NCBI GenBank assembly: GCA_029946045.1
Contig: JAQSDS010000396.1
Span: forward strand, 1-18,719
Reading direction: 5' to 3'
DNA from: Rhodoferax sp.
Lineage (GTDB): Bacteria; Pseudomonadota; Gammaproteobacteria; Burkholderiales; Burkholderiaceae_C
Length of the DNA: 18,719 nt
Position 1 is the stretch's first letter. Every line of letters starts with the position of its first letter. The notes beneath the pieces are model-generated. The model saw only the letters and a list, made by a program, of their open reading frames with translations. It made no database searches and was not told where the DNA came from. Of this stretch, positions 8,835 through 18,335 are shown in pieces. Both the position numbers and the translations under genes were made by a program.

Positions 8835-9707
8835 CTAATCTTTGGGCCGGAAGCTGATCAACAGCGGCGACGGTACGCGGCCATCGGTGTCGCGTGGCAG
8901 CACCTCGGTCTTGTCGATGGCGCGCAGCACCGCTTCATCCCATTCTTTGACGCCGCTGGATTGCGTCAATTTGCGCGACATGATGGTGCCGTCTGACGAC
9001 GCACGCACTTCGACCACGGCAGTTGGGTTGCCGCTGATGGCTTCGGTGAATACGATATTAGGCTTGACCCGGGCGATCACGCGCCCGGCATAACTGGCCG
9101 AAGGGCCGGCAGATTGAAGCGCTTTTCCGGTGGCACCCGGCGCGCCGCTGGCGCCGGCCAGCCCGGCCATGCGCTGCAAATTTTGATCGCGCTGGGCTTG
9201 CAGCTGTCGGGCTTGCTGCTCGGCCAGTTTTTTCTCTTGTGCCAGTTTGGCTTTGTCTGCCAGGGCCTGTTTCATTTGCTCAGCCTTAAGCCTGGTTTCC
9301 TTGGCCTTTTCTTGTTGCAGCTTGGCTTGTTTGAGTTTTTCCTGCTGTTGTTCAAGCGCAAGTTGTTTTGCTTTTTGGATGCGCTTTTTGTCCTGCTCGA
9401 GGGCGATATCGACCTTGGGCGGCGTCACCACGGGTTCCGGCACGGGCACAGGAGGAGGCACAGGTTCGGGCTTTTCTGGAAGCACCGGCTCGGGTGGGGG
9501 CTGCTGCAGCATGGGTGCCGCCGCCACAGGTACCGCAGCCCAGAGTTCAGCCTCTGCCGAGATGATTTTCGACTCCCGTTTCCATTGCACACCTGCGGTC
9601 AACGCCGCCACCAGCAGGCCGTGCGCTAGCAGCGCCAGCATGAAGGCGCGCACGACCCCGGGGACGTCTGGTGGCGCAAATTCAAGTCGATCGGCTGCAG
9701 CGTGCAT
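8835..9707 (-). CDS. tolA: TolA, Tol-Pal envelope protein
   Basis: This is a 290-residue TolA. It links the inner-membrane TolQR motor to the outer membrane during division and envelope maintenance. The ATG at 9707 is chosen; an open frame extends upstream to 9944 but runs antisense-like across tolR. Domain order: short cytosolic tail, one TM helix (~18-40), a proline/glutamate-rich stretch (~69-98), a long Lys/Ala/Gln/Glu helix (~103-180), a Gly/Ala linker, and a C-terminal TolA/TonB-like domain (~205-290) with VVEVRASSDGTIMSRKLTQSSG and WDEAVLRAI. The gene follows tolR after 10 bp. tolB and pal do not follow: the next gene is the convergent dnaE. Confidence 0.93.
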   Translation of the reverse strand: MHAAADRLEFAPPDVPGVVRAFMLALLAHGLLVAALTAGVQWKRESKIISAEAELWAAVPVAAAPMLQQPPPEPVLPEKPEPVPPPVPVPEPVVTPPKVDIALEQDKKRIQKAKQLALEQQQEKLKQAKLQQEKAKETRLKAEQMKQALADKAKLAQEKKLAEQQARQLQAQRDQNLQRMAGLAGASGAPGATGKALQSAGPSASYAGRVIARVKPNIVFTEAISGNPTAVVEVRASSDGTIMSRKLTQSSGVKEWDEAVLRAIDKTEVLPRDTDGRVPSPLLISFRPKD

Positions 9708-9717
9708 GGCGATCAGG

Positions 9718-10137
9718 TCAAGGTGCCTGTTGCACCGACAGGCCAACACGGGCAATGCCGGCGCGCTGCAAGGTGTCCATGACGCGCACCACAGCTTCGT
9801 ATTTGACGGACTTGTCGGCGCTGATGACCACTGCTGTGTTGGCGACGCCGCCTTGGGCTTGTTTGACCGCGCTGGTGATGTCCTGCAGGCGCAGCGAAGT
9901 GGTTTGGTCCTTGAGCTTGAGCTGCAGCGCTTCGTCCTTGCCAATCACGATCTGGATCACCTGGTCGGGCTGGCCAGCGGCCTTGCCGACGCTGGGCAGG
10001 TTGATCATGCTGGGGGCAATCAGGGGCGCCGTGACCATGAAGATGATCAGCAACACCAGCATCACGTCGATGAAGGGCACCATGTTGATTTCGTTGATGG
10101 TGCGGCGACCGCGGCCGCGGCTGACAACGGCGGCCAC
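9718..10137 (-). CDS. tolR: TolR, ExbD/TolR-family motor subunit
   Basis: This is a 139-residue biopolymer-transport protein, the proton-channel partner of TolQ. RGRRTINEINMVPFIDVM precedes one TM helix (~22-41). D24 in the MVPFID motif is the expected proton-responsive aspartate. The remainder is the periplasmic domain, including VVISADKSVKYEAVVRVMDTL. It starts with GTG at 10137; no other in-frame start exists between the upstream TGA and this codon, and the protein begins where the family does. Only weak Shine-Dalgarno sequence precedes it. The start lies 2 nt after the stop of a 44-codon ORF carried by the element inserted between tolQ and tolR, so translation may depend on reinitiation. 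Confidence 0.95.
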   Translation of the reverse strand: MAAVVSRGRGRRTINEINMVPFIDVMLVLLIIFMVTAPLIAPSMINLPSVGKAAGQPDQVIQIVIGKDEALQLKLKDQTTSLRLQDITSAVKQAQGGVANTAVVISADKSVKYEAVVRVMDTLQRAGIARVGLSVQQAP

Positions 10138-10139
10138 GG

Positions 10140-10274
10140 CTAGTACCGCCGCTCAGAAATGCAGGAACATGAAAACGCGTCTTTTCCCGCCTGACGTCGT
10201 TGTTCGTCGTTGCCATAGCTAGGGCTATGTCGCCTTCTCTCGCCTAGCCAGTCAGAAAAATCCATCGTTTCCAT
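10140..10274 (-). CDS. 44-residue ORF within the inserted element
   Basis: The ATG at 10274 lies 6 nt downstream of GGAGGA. The frame reads METMDFSDWLGERRRHSP..., is hydrophilic and rich in Arg/Asp/Ser, and closes with ERRY-stop. Its TAG is made of the flanking TA plus a host G, 2 nt before the tolR GTG. I do not recognise the peptide and see no domain. It may be the relic N-terminus of a parental element gene, or may matter only as a translated stretch that delivers ribosomes to tolR. There is no evidence that the peptide itself works. An in-frame extension upstream into tolQ has no functional meaning. Confidence 0.4.
   Translation of the reverse strand: METMDFSDWLGERRRHSPSYGNDEQRRQAGKDAFSCSCISERRY
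10143..10169 (+). repeat. Left terminal inverted repeat of the element
   Basis: This 27-bp arm matches the reverse complement of the right arm at 24 of 27 positions (mismatches at 5, 17 and 20); the outer 16 bp differ at one base. It ends in AGGAACA followed by ATG, so this arm also carries an inward Shine-Dalgarno-plus-ATG, opening a 17-codon plus-strand frame (MKTRLFPP...). Confidence 0.85.
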
Positions 10275-10276
10275 TT

Positions 10277-10303
10277 TGTTCCTCCAGTTCTGAGCGGCAG
10301 TAC
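10277..10303 (-). repeat. Right terminal inverted repeat of the element
   Basis: This arm, read on the minus strand from 10303, pairs with 10143-10169. Its first base completes the TAG stop of tolQ (10305-10303). It contains GGAGGA, a strong Shine-Dalgarno for the 44-codon ORF starting at 10274. Confidence 0.85.
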
Positions 10304-10995
10304 TAATGCCCCGAGGCCGATTGCGCGCCCACATTGCGCTGCAGGATGTTGGAAAACTCTTCAATGAAGGTTTCCAGCCGGATCGCAATGCGGTCAATAT
10401 CACGCGCAAAGCGGTTGTAGGCCACCACCGCCGGAATGGCCGCAAACAGGCCAATGGCGGTGGCCACCAGGGCCTCGGCAATGCCCGGTGCCACCGAAGC
10501 CAGTGTCACCTGGGTCAGGGCGGCCAGACCGGTAAAGGCATGCATGATGCCCCACACCGTGCCAAACAAACCCACGTAGGGCGACACCGAGCCGACCGAG
10601 GCCAGAAACGACAAATGGGTCTCTATCACATCCATCTCGCGCTGAAAACTGGCGCGCATGGCGCGTCGGGCACCGTCCATCAGGGTGCCGGCATCGGTGA
10701 TGTGGCGCTCGCGCAGTTTCTGGTATTCGCGCATGCCGCTGGCAAAAATACGCTCCATCGGGCCACCCTGGCGGGCGTTCTGGGCCGCGGCTGCAAACAG
10801 GTCGTTCAGGCTGCTGCCCGACCAGAAGTCGCGCTCAAAACTGTCGTTGAGCGCCTTGACTTTGCCCAGCGAGAACAGCTTGCGAAAAATGGCGGCCCAG
10901 CTGGCAATGGAGACGCTGATCAGCAGCAGCATCACCAACTGCACCACCAGGCTGGCGTTGAGTACCAGTTGGAATATGGAAAGGTCTTGGTTCAT
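10303..10995 (-). CDS. tolQ: TolQ, MotA/TolQ/ExbB-family proton channel
   Basis: This is a 230-residue inner-membrane protein that forms the TolQR proton-driven motor. Three TM segments are visible: ~14-37 (LVVQLVMLLLISVSIASWAAIF), the SPYVGLFGTVWGIMHAF helix near the middle, and GIAEALVATAIGLFAAIPAVVAYNRF after it. Between the first and second lies the cytosolic domain (MERIFASGMREYQKL). The conserved GLFGTVWGI and ATAIGLFAAIPAV motifs identify the family. The gene follows ybgC after 7 bp. Its TAG stop straddles the junction with the inserted element: TA is the target dinucleotide and G is the first element base. Confidence 0.97.
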   Translation of the reverse strand: MNQDLSIFQLVLNASLVVQLVMLLLISVSIASWAAIFRKLFSLGKVKALNDSFERDFWSGSSLNDLFAAAAQNARQGGPMERIFASGMREYQKLRERHITDAGTLMDGARRAMRASFQREMDVIETHLSFLASVGSVSPYVGLFGTVWGIMHAFTGLAALTQVTLASVAPGIAEALVATAIGLFAAIPAVVAYNRFARDIDRIAIRLETFIEEFSNILQRNVGAQSASGH

Positions 10996-11002
10996 GCTTG
11001 GT

Positions 11003-11431
11003 TTATGTGAGTGCGTGGAGGATGTGTGTCGGAATTCTGTCAGGTTTCAGCGTGCTGGACTGGACCCAGCCGGCACGAATGGTGGCCTCGCACAGCAGCA
11101 CCGGCCCGTCGGCTGACTTCAACAGCGCCTGTTGATGGATTGTCATGGAGGCACGCCCGGCATTCAGCAGCGAAGTTGTAACCAGAAGTTCATCGTCGAG
11201 CCGGGCGCTTTTGAGAAACCGTACCTTCGCCTCGCCGACCACGAACATGCCACCCGTGGCTTCTTTCAAGGCCTGTTGGCCGATGCCCTTGGCGCGCAGC
11301 CATTCGGTGCGCGCACGCTCAAAAAACTTCAGGTAATTGGCGTAAAACACAATGCCGCCAGCGTCGGTGTCTTCCCAGTACACGCGCACCGGCCAGCTGA
11401 AGGTCTCGTTATCGGGGCGCTGTGTGTTCAT
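11003..11431 (-). CDS. ybgC: YbgC-family acyl-CoA thioesterase, Tol-Pal associated
   Basis: This is a 142-residue hotdog-fold thioesterase. The N-terminal VRVYWEDTDAGGIVFYANYLKFFERARTEWLR is nearly diagnostic, with D23 and the surrounding D-T-D-A-G-G as the active-site region. ybgC heads the tol gene set in many proteobacteria. Known homologues hydrolyse short-chain or acyl-ACP/CoA thioesters, and the link to the Tol motor is unclear. Its ATG shares ATGA with the stop of the upstream aminotransferase, implying translational coupling, and tolQ begins 7 bp downstream. Confidence 0.95.
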   Translation of the reverse strand: MNTQRPDNETFSWPVRVYWEDTDAGGIVFYANYLKFFERARTEWLRAKGIGQQALKEATGGMFVVGEAKVRFLKSARLDDELLVTTSLLNAGRASMTIHQQALLKSADGPVLLCEATIRAGWVQSSTLKPDRIPTHILHALT

Positions 11432-12612
11432 GCCAGCAGCAACTTGAGTCGGTCGATGGCGCTGTGCAGTTGCGTCATGGAATTGGCCGTGGAAAAACGG
11501 ATGAAATGCCCGGTCTCGGCGTGGCCGAAGTCGCGCCCCGGGGTCACCGCCACATGGGCCCGGTGCATCAGCTCAAAGGCCAGTTCCCAACTGCCGTTCA
11601 CGCCCAGTTTCTGGCAAGCTGCCGTGCAGTCGGCCCAGGCATAAAAGGCGCCGTCGGGCATCACCGGAACCTTGAGTCCAAGCGCGTTGAGCGCCGGAAT
11701 AAAGTAGTCGCGGCGGGCCTTGAACTCGGCCCGGCGGCGCTCGAATTCAGCCATGCTGTCGGACTCAAAACAGGCCAGAGCGGCGTATTGGGCAATGGTG
11801 CTGGGGCAGATAAACAGGTTTTGCGCCAAGCGCTCGATGACCGCAACCAGCGCCTCCGGCACCACCATCCAGCCCAGACGCCAGCCGGTCATATGGAAGT
11901 ACTTGCTGAAACTGTTGATGCTGATGATCTGGTCATCCAGCGCCAGGGCCGTCTGGCCATAGTTGTCGTCATGGCTCAGCCCGAGATAAATTTCGTCGAC
12001 CAGGGTGATGCCACCGCGCTGGCTCACCAGCGCGTGAATGCGACGCAGTTCGTCGGGTGCCATCGAGGTGCCGGTGGGGTTGGAGGGCGAGGCCAGCAAC
12101 ACGCCGCGCGTTCGTGGGTTCCAGGCCGCCAGCACCTTGTCGGCACTGAGCTGAAAACGCTCGGCCGCCGTGGTCGGAACCAGCACCGCAGTGGCATCTG
12201 CAGCAGTCACAAAATGCCTGTTGCACGGGTAACCGGGGTCGGACATCAGCACCTCGTCGCCAGGGTCCAATAGGGCCAGGCAAGCCAGTTGCAAAGCCGC
12301 TGAGGCACCGGCGGTGACCACAATGCGGCTGGCCGGAACCGTCACCCCCAACTGGCTGCGGTACCAGGCGCTGATGCACTCGCGCAACTCAGGCAGGCCG
12401 GTCGCCGGGGTGTACTGTGTCCTGCCGTCATGGATGGCGCGCATGGCCGCCTGCTGCACCAATGGCGGGGCGGTGAAGTCAGGCTCGCCAATATTCAGGA
12501 AAATCATGGGCCTGTCAGACTGCGCCACTTGCGCTGCCAGGGCGCTGGCGGCCTTGCCCACCTCCATCACATAAAACGGCTCAATGTGTTGGGCACGTTG
12601 TGAGATTCGCAT
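11428..12612 (-). CDS. PLP-dependent class I/II aminotransferase
   Basis: This is a 394-residue fold-type I aminotransferase of the aspartate aminotransferase-like (I-gamma) group. Visible family residues: IGEPDF substrate loop (~41-46), TAGASAALQL phosphate loop (~100-109), Y128 in DPGYP, N178 in SPSNPTG, D206 in VDEIYLG, the PLP-binding K237 in SFSKYF, R245 in GWRLGW, and a C-terminal arginine region (HFIRFSTANS). Donor and acceptor cannot be decided from sequence; it is often annotated only as pyridoxal phosphate-dependent aminotransferase. It sits 7 bp after nusB and overlaps ybgC by 4 bp, joining the riboflavin/nusB group to the tol group. Confidence 0.92.
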   Translation of the reverse strand: MRISQRAQHIEPFYVMEVGKAASALAAQVAQSDRPMIFLNIGEPDFTAPPLVQQAAMRAIHDGRTQYTPATGLPELRECISAWYRSQLGVTVPASRIVVTAGASAALQLACLALLDPGDEVLMSDPGYPCNRHFVTAADATAVLVPTTAAERFQLSADKVLAAWNPRTRGVLLASPSNPTGTSMAPDELRRIHALVSQRGGITLVDEIYLGLSHDDNYGQTALALDDQIISINSFSKYFHMTGWRLGWMVVPEALVAVIERLAQNLFICPSTIAQYAALACFESDSMAEFERRRAEFKARRDYFIPALNALGLKVPVMPDGAFYAWADCTAACQKLGVNGSWELAFELMHRAHVAVTPGRDFGHAETGHFIRFSTANSMTQLHSAIDRLKLLLA

Positions 12613-12619
12613 GGCGAGG

Positions 12620-13150
12620 CTAGCGGGCTTTGTCCTGGTCGGCAGTCACCTCGGCCTGGCGCAACTGGCGGGCCAGGCCATTGAGCACGCCGTTAACGTA
12701 CTTGTGGCCATCGGTGCCACCAAATTCTTTGGCGAGCTCCACGCATTCATTGAGCACCACACGCCAGGGCACGTCCAGGCAGTGCTGCAGTTCATAGGCA
12801 CCAATCCACATCACCGCATGTTCGACTGGGGAAATTTCTGCGAGTTTGCGGTCGAGCAAGGGCAGGATCAGCGCATCCAGCTGTTCTGCCTGCTCGGCAC
12901 TGCCATGTAGCAGGGCATCAAAATGCACGCTGTCGGCCTTGCTGAAGCCCGCCAGATCACGGGTGAAAGCGTCCACCGACGCGACATCGTTCTTGCCCAC
13001 CAGCACCTGGTACAGGGCTTGCACGGCAAATTCACGTGCGCGTGAGCGCTCGGATTTGCTGGCGGCCTTGCGCACGCCGGTGCTGGTCAGCCCTTTGCGA
13101 GGCTGGCGCGGTGGCCGGGTAGAGGGTTGGGGGTGGCTCGATTCGCTCAT
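12620..13150 (-). CDS. nusB: Transcription antitermination factor NusB
   Basis: This is a 176-residue NusB, an RNA-binding helical protein that with NusE forms the antitermination complex on rRNA boxA. The core begins near residue 36 ([18 protein letters not shown]). It shows [16 protein letters not shown], the expected [22 protein letters not shown] and [14 protein letters not shown]. The ~35-residue N-terminal extension is basic and proline-rich, longer than E. coli NusB (139 aa) and low in complexity. The ATG shares ATGA with the ribH stop, an arrangement common in proteobacteria. Confidence 0.97.
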   Translation of the reverse strand: MSESSHPQPSTRPPRQPRKGLTSTGVRKAASKSERSRAREFAVQALYQVLVGKNDVASVDAFTRDLAGFSKADSVHFDALLHGSAEQAEQLDALILPLLDRKLAEISPVEHAVMWIGAYELQHCLDVPWRVVLNECVELAKEFGGTDGHKYVNGVLNGLARQLRQAEVTADQDKAR

Positions 13151-13623
13151 GCAATTTCTTCCAGTAAGTTGGCCATTTCAACGGCTACGCGGGCGGCGTC
13201 GCGGCCCTTGTCGGTTTGCCGGGCCACGGCTTGGGCCATGTCCTCGGTGGTGAGGATGGCGTTGGCAATTGGGATCTGGTAGTCGAGTGCAATCCGACTG
13301 ACGCTGGCGCCAGACTCGTTGGCGACCAGTTCAAAGTGGTAGGTTTCACCGCGAATGATGCAGCCCAAAGCCACCAGCGCGTGGTACTTGAGCTGCTCGG
13401 CCAGCGCTTGCAGCGCTACCGGCACCTCCAGCGCGCCGGGCACCTGGACCAGGGTGATATTCTTTTCTTCTACACCCAAAGCCAGCAGTTCGGCGCGGCA
13501 GGCTTGCGCCAGCGCGTTGGTGATGTCGGCGTTGAAGCGTGCCTGGACGATGCCAATGGTGAGGCTTTTCCCGTTCAGGCGGGGGTCGGTGGCAGCAAGC
13601 GCGCCTTGGTCGGCAATCAGCAT
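13147..13623 (-). CDS. ribH: 6,7-dimethyl-8-ribityllumazine synthase
   Basis: This is a 158-residue lumazine synthase. It condenses 3,4-dihydroxy-2-butanone 4-phosphate with 5-amino-6-ribitylaminouracil, the step before riboflavin. It has [13 protein letters not shown] (substrate-binding Phe), [12 protein letters not shown], and [18 protein letters not shown] with the catalytic histidine after [18 protein letters not shown] is the typical C-terminal part. The ATG at 13623 has AGGAAA upstream. It is 27 bp downstream of the dihydroxybutanone-phosphate synthase gene that makes one of its substrates, and overlaps nusB. Confidence 0.98.
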   Translation of the reverse strand: MLIADQGALAATDPRLNGKSLTIGIVQARFNADITNALAQACRAELLALGVEEKNITLVQVPGALEVPVALQALAEQLKYHALVALGCIIRGETYHFELVANESGASVSRIALDYQIPIANAILTTEDMAQAVARQTDKGRDAARVAVEMANLLEEIA

Positions 13624-13650
13624 GGGAAGTTTCCTGTTCAGTAAAAGGGG

Positions 13651-14766
13651 TCAGGGCGTCACGTAGCCGACAATTTCCAGGCCATAACCGGTCATGCTGG
13701 GCATGCGCCGGGGGGTGCCCAGCAAGTTCATTTTGTGGACGCCGCATTCGCGCAGGATCTGTGCGCCGACCCCGTAGTTGCGCAGGTCCATGCGGCCGCG
13801 CTCCGGGCCATGGCTGGCGCGAGCCGTGCCGTCAAATTGGGCCAGCAACTGCTCAGCGCTTTCACCACAGTTCAGAAACACCACCACGCCCTTGCCTTCT
13901 GTGGCCACACGGGCCAGGCTGGCGTCCAGGCTCCAGGAGTGCATGGTGCGGCCTACTTCGAGGGCATCGAAGACCGACAGCGGCTCGTGCACGCGCGCCA
14001 GCACGGTTTCATCCGCAGCCCACTGGCCTTTGACCAGCGCCAGATGCACGCCATGCGCGGTTTTGTCCCTGAAAGCATGCGCTGTGAATTCGCCAAAAGC
14101 GGTCTTCATCGGCCGCTGACCCAGGTGCTCGACCAGCGACTCGGTACTGCTGCGGTGGTGGATCAAATCGGCAATGGTGCCAATCTTGAGGCCGTGCTCG
14201 GCAGCAAACAGCTGCAGGTCGGGCAAGCGCGCCATGGTGCCGTCGTCTTTCATGATCTCGCAGATCATGGCCGCTGGCGCACAACCTGCCATGGCTGCCA
14301 GGTCGCAACCGGCTTCGGTATGGCCCGCGCGCATGAGCACGCCGCCGTCGACGGCCTGCAGTGGAAAGATGTGGCCAGGCTGGACCAGATCGTCTGGTGT
14401 GGCATGGCGGGCCACCGCCACCTGGATCGTTTGCGCCCGGTCGGCGGCAGAAATGCCGGTGGTCACGCCCTCGGCGGCCTCGATGGAGACGGTAAAGGCC
14501 GTGCCTTTCTTGTCGCCATTGCGCGCCGTCATGGGAGGCAACTGCAACAGCTCGCAGCGCTCGCGGGTGAGGGTCAGACAAATCAGACCGCGGCCAAAGC
14601 GGGCCATGAAGTTGACTGCTTCGGCCGTCACATGCTCGGCGGCCATGACCAGGTCGCCCTCGTTTTCGCGGTCTTCTTCGTCGACCAGAATAACCATGCG
14701 ACCAGCGCGCAGTTCGGCGACGATGTCTTCAACGGGGGAGATAGGGACAGGATGAGACTGTTTCAT
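13651..14766 (-). CDS. ribB: 3,4-dihydroxy-2-butanone 4-phosphate synthase with degenerate GTP cyclohydrolase II domain (RibBX type)
   Basis: This is a 371-residue two-domain protein. The N-terminal ~200 residues are a full RibB domain converting ribulose 5-phosphate to dihydroxybutanone phosphate: [57 protein letters not shown]. The C-terminal ~165 residues align with GTP cyclohydrolase II ([26 protein letters not shown]), but the stretch that should hold the three zinc cysteines (SEC...RCDC) reads [18 protein letters not shown], with none. The RNIGL/arginine loop is also lost. It is therefore unlikely to act on GTP. I chose the ATG at 14766; the frame also runs to a TTG at 14778. No FMN riboswitch was seen upstream. 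Confidence 0.93.
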   Translation of the reverse strand: MKQSHPVPISPVEDIVAELRAGRMVILVDEEDRENEGDLVMAAEHVTAEAVNFMARFGRGLICLTLTRERCELLQLPPMTARNGDKKGTAFTVSIEAAEGVTTGISAADRAQTIQVAVARHATPDDLVQPGHIFPLQAVDGGVLMRAGHTEAGCDLAAMAGCAPAAMICEIMKDDGTMARLPDLQLFAAEHGLKIGTIADLIHHRSSTESLVEHLGQRPMKTAFGEFTAHAFRDKTAHGVHLALVKGQWAADETVLARVHEPLSVFDALEVGRTMHSWSLDASLARVATEGKGVVVFLNCGESAEQLLAQFDGTARASHGPERGRMDLRNYGVGAQILRECGVHKMNLLGTPRRMPSMTGYGLEIVGYVTP

Positions 14767-14792
14767 GCAGTGATTCAAATCAGTGGAGTGTG

Positions 14793-14834
14793 AAAAATGA
14801 GACCGGCGAGATCGGTGCCCACCAGGGCGGTCTC
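14793..14834 (-). promoter_or_regulatory. Inverted repeat with T-run in the ribB leader
   Basis: On the minus strand GAGACCG (14834-14828) pairs with CGGTCTC (14805-14799). An inner GGTG/CACC hairpin lies between them, and the last arm is followed by ATTTTT. This lies in the untranslated leader of ribB, downstream of a -10-like GATAAT (14859-14854). It could be an attenuator or an incidental structure. Confidence 0.3.
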
Positions 14835-14908
14835 TACGCGATCAGTTGCACCGATTATCCGGGATTGTGGTTTGGGTTAGGCTTGCACCAGTTTTTTGGA
14901 GAAGATAC

Positions 14909-15292
14909 ATGGCCATTGGATGGTTGACGGTGCTCAAAATGGTGCCTTGGGGTGACGTGATCGACAACGCGCCTAAGGTGGCCACTGGTGCCAAGAAGTT
15001 ATGGCAGGCCGTGGGTAAAAAACCTGTGGTGACCACGCCTGCCACCCCGGCTCAGGAGGCTTTGCGTGCCCAGTCGCCCGAGCTTGCGGCAATGCAGTCA
15101 CAGCTGGCCGAGTTGCAGGTGGCCGTGGCCGACCTGCACCAGCAAATGTTGGTCTCCAGCGAACTGATCCAGTCGCTGGCGCAACAAAACACCCAGCTGA
15201 TCAAGCGGGTGGAAGTGAACCGGGTGCGTTTGCTTTGGTTACTGGCTTTGGTTCTGGGTCTGGCGCTGGTGCTGGCCAGCCGGTTTTTTTAG
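14909..15292 (+). CDS. Small coiled-coil protein with C-terminal membrane anchor
   Basis: This is a 127-residue protein of unknown function. I chose the ATG at 14909 because GGAGAAG lies 5 nt upstream; the longer frame from 14846 would add 21 residues lacking a clear ribosome site. It begins MAIGWLTVLKMVPWGDVI, moderately hydrophobic, then a short Lys/Pro/Thr linker. A heptad-like helix (~50-100; SQLAELQVAVADLHQQM, LIQSLAQQNTQLIKRV) follows. A single hydrophobic helix ends the chain (LLWLLALVLGLALVL) with ASRFF outside, so it is a tail-anchored topology. It stands alone, divergent from ribB. It could be a scaffold or a membrane-shape factor, but no family is recognised. Confidence 0.75.
   Translation: MAIGWLTVLKMVPWGDVIDNAPKVATGAKKLWQAVGKKPVVTTPATPAQEALRAQSPELAAMQSQLAELQVAVADLHQQMLVSSELIQSLAQQNTQLIKRVEVNRVRLLWLLALVLGLALVLASRFF
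15265..15290 (+). terminator. Candidate intrinsic terminator overlapping the small gene's stop
   Basis: GCTGG (15265-15269) and CCAGC (15276-15280) can form a 5-bp stem with a 6-nt loop. CGG and seven T (15284-15290) follow. The last T is the first base of the TAG stop. The stem is short, so confidence is limited. Confidence 0.35.
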
Positions 15293-15338
15293 AGTTTGTC
15301 TTCTAGCCATGTTTATGCGCTTCGGGCTAAGCTGTTCA

Positions 15339-15367
15339 TTGACCCGAGACTCATATAAGCATAGCAA
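15339..15367 (+). promoter_or_regulatory. Candidate sigma-70 promoter of the dienoyl-CoA reductase fusion
   Basis: TTGACC (15339-15344) is followed after 17 nt by TAGCAA (15362-15367) in the 150-bp gap before the fusion gene. The -35 is good and the -10 weak. It would give a leader of about 70 nt. Nothing else is recognised in this gap. Confidence 0.3.
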
Positions 15368-15373
15368 TTCTGA

Positions 15374-18322
<2,949 letters not shown>

Positions 18323-18335
18323 GGGCCAGGCGGGA

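Larger units (their letters stand above)
10143..10303. mobile_element. 161-bp MITE-like element with terminal inverted repeats, flanked by TA
   Basis: The element is bounded by GTACYGCCGCTCAGAA and its inverse. TA flanks both sides (10141-10142 and 10304-10305), consistent with a TA target duplication as in Tc1/mariner/IS630-type transposition. Removing the element and one TA joins tolQ GGG-CAT-TAG directly to CC-GTG, the tolR start, so insertion hit the tolQ stop codon. The stop was regenerated because the element begins with G. The inside has a small palindrome (CATAGC at 10214-10219, GCTATG at 10224-10229) and no transposase. The origin family is inferred from the TA alone. Copies elsewhere in the genome would confirm mobility. 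Confidence 0.78.

Noticed and set aside
9708..9944. Upstream extension of the tolA frame to a start at 9944
   Set aside because: It would overlap most of tolR in another frame, and the added residues resemble no TolA; the ATG at 9707 starts at the expected N-terminus.
9247..10143. 298-codon open frame on the plus strand rich in Ser/Cys/Gly
   Set aside because: Complement of the low-complexity Lys/Gln part of tolA and of tolR; not protein-like.
13735..14793. 352-codon open frame on the plus strand
   Set aside because: Antisense to the well-supported ribB gene; no ribosome site or motif.
14767..14908. FMN riboswitch before ribB
   Set aside because: Looked for the conserved RFN landmarks on the minus strand; none are present, only the small GAGACCG hairpin.
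14846..14908. Longer start (14846) for the small membrane protein
   Set aside because: The extra 21 residues have no ribosome site ahead of them, whereas GGAGAAG precedes the ATG at 14909.
15307..15336. TAGCC/GGCTA inverted repeat after the small gene
   Set aside because: A 5-bp stem with a loop of about 17 nt and no T-run; too weak to call a terminator.
18323..18335. 6S RNA gene beside zapA
   Set aside because: Only 13 bp separate zapA from the convergent fusion gene, so there is no room.
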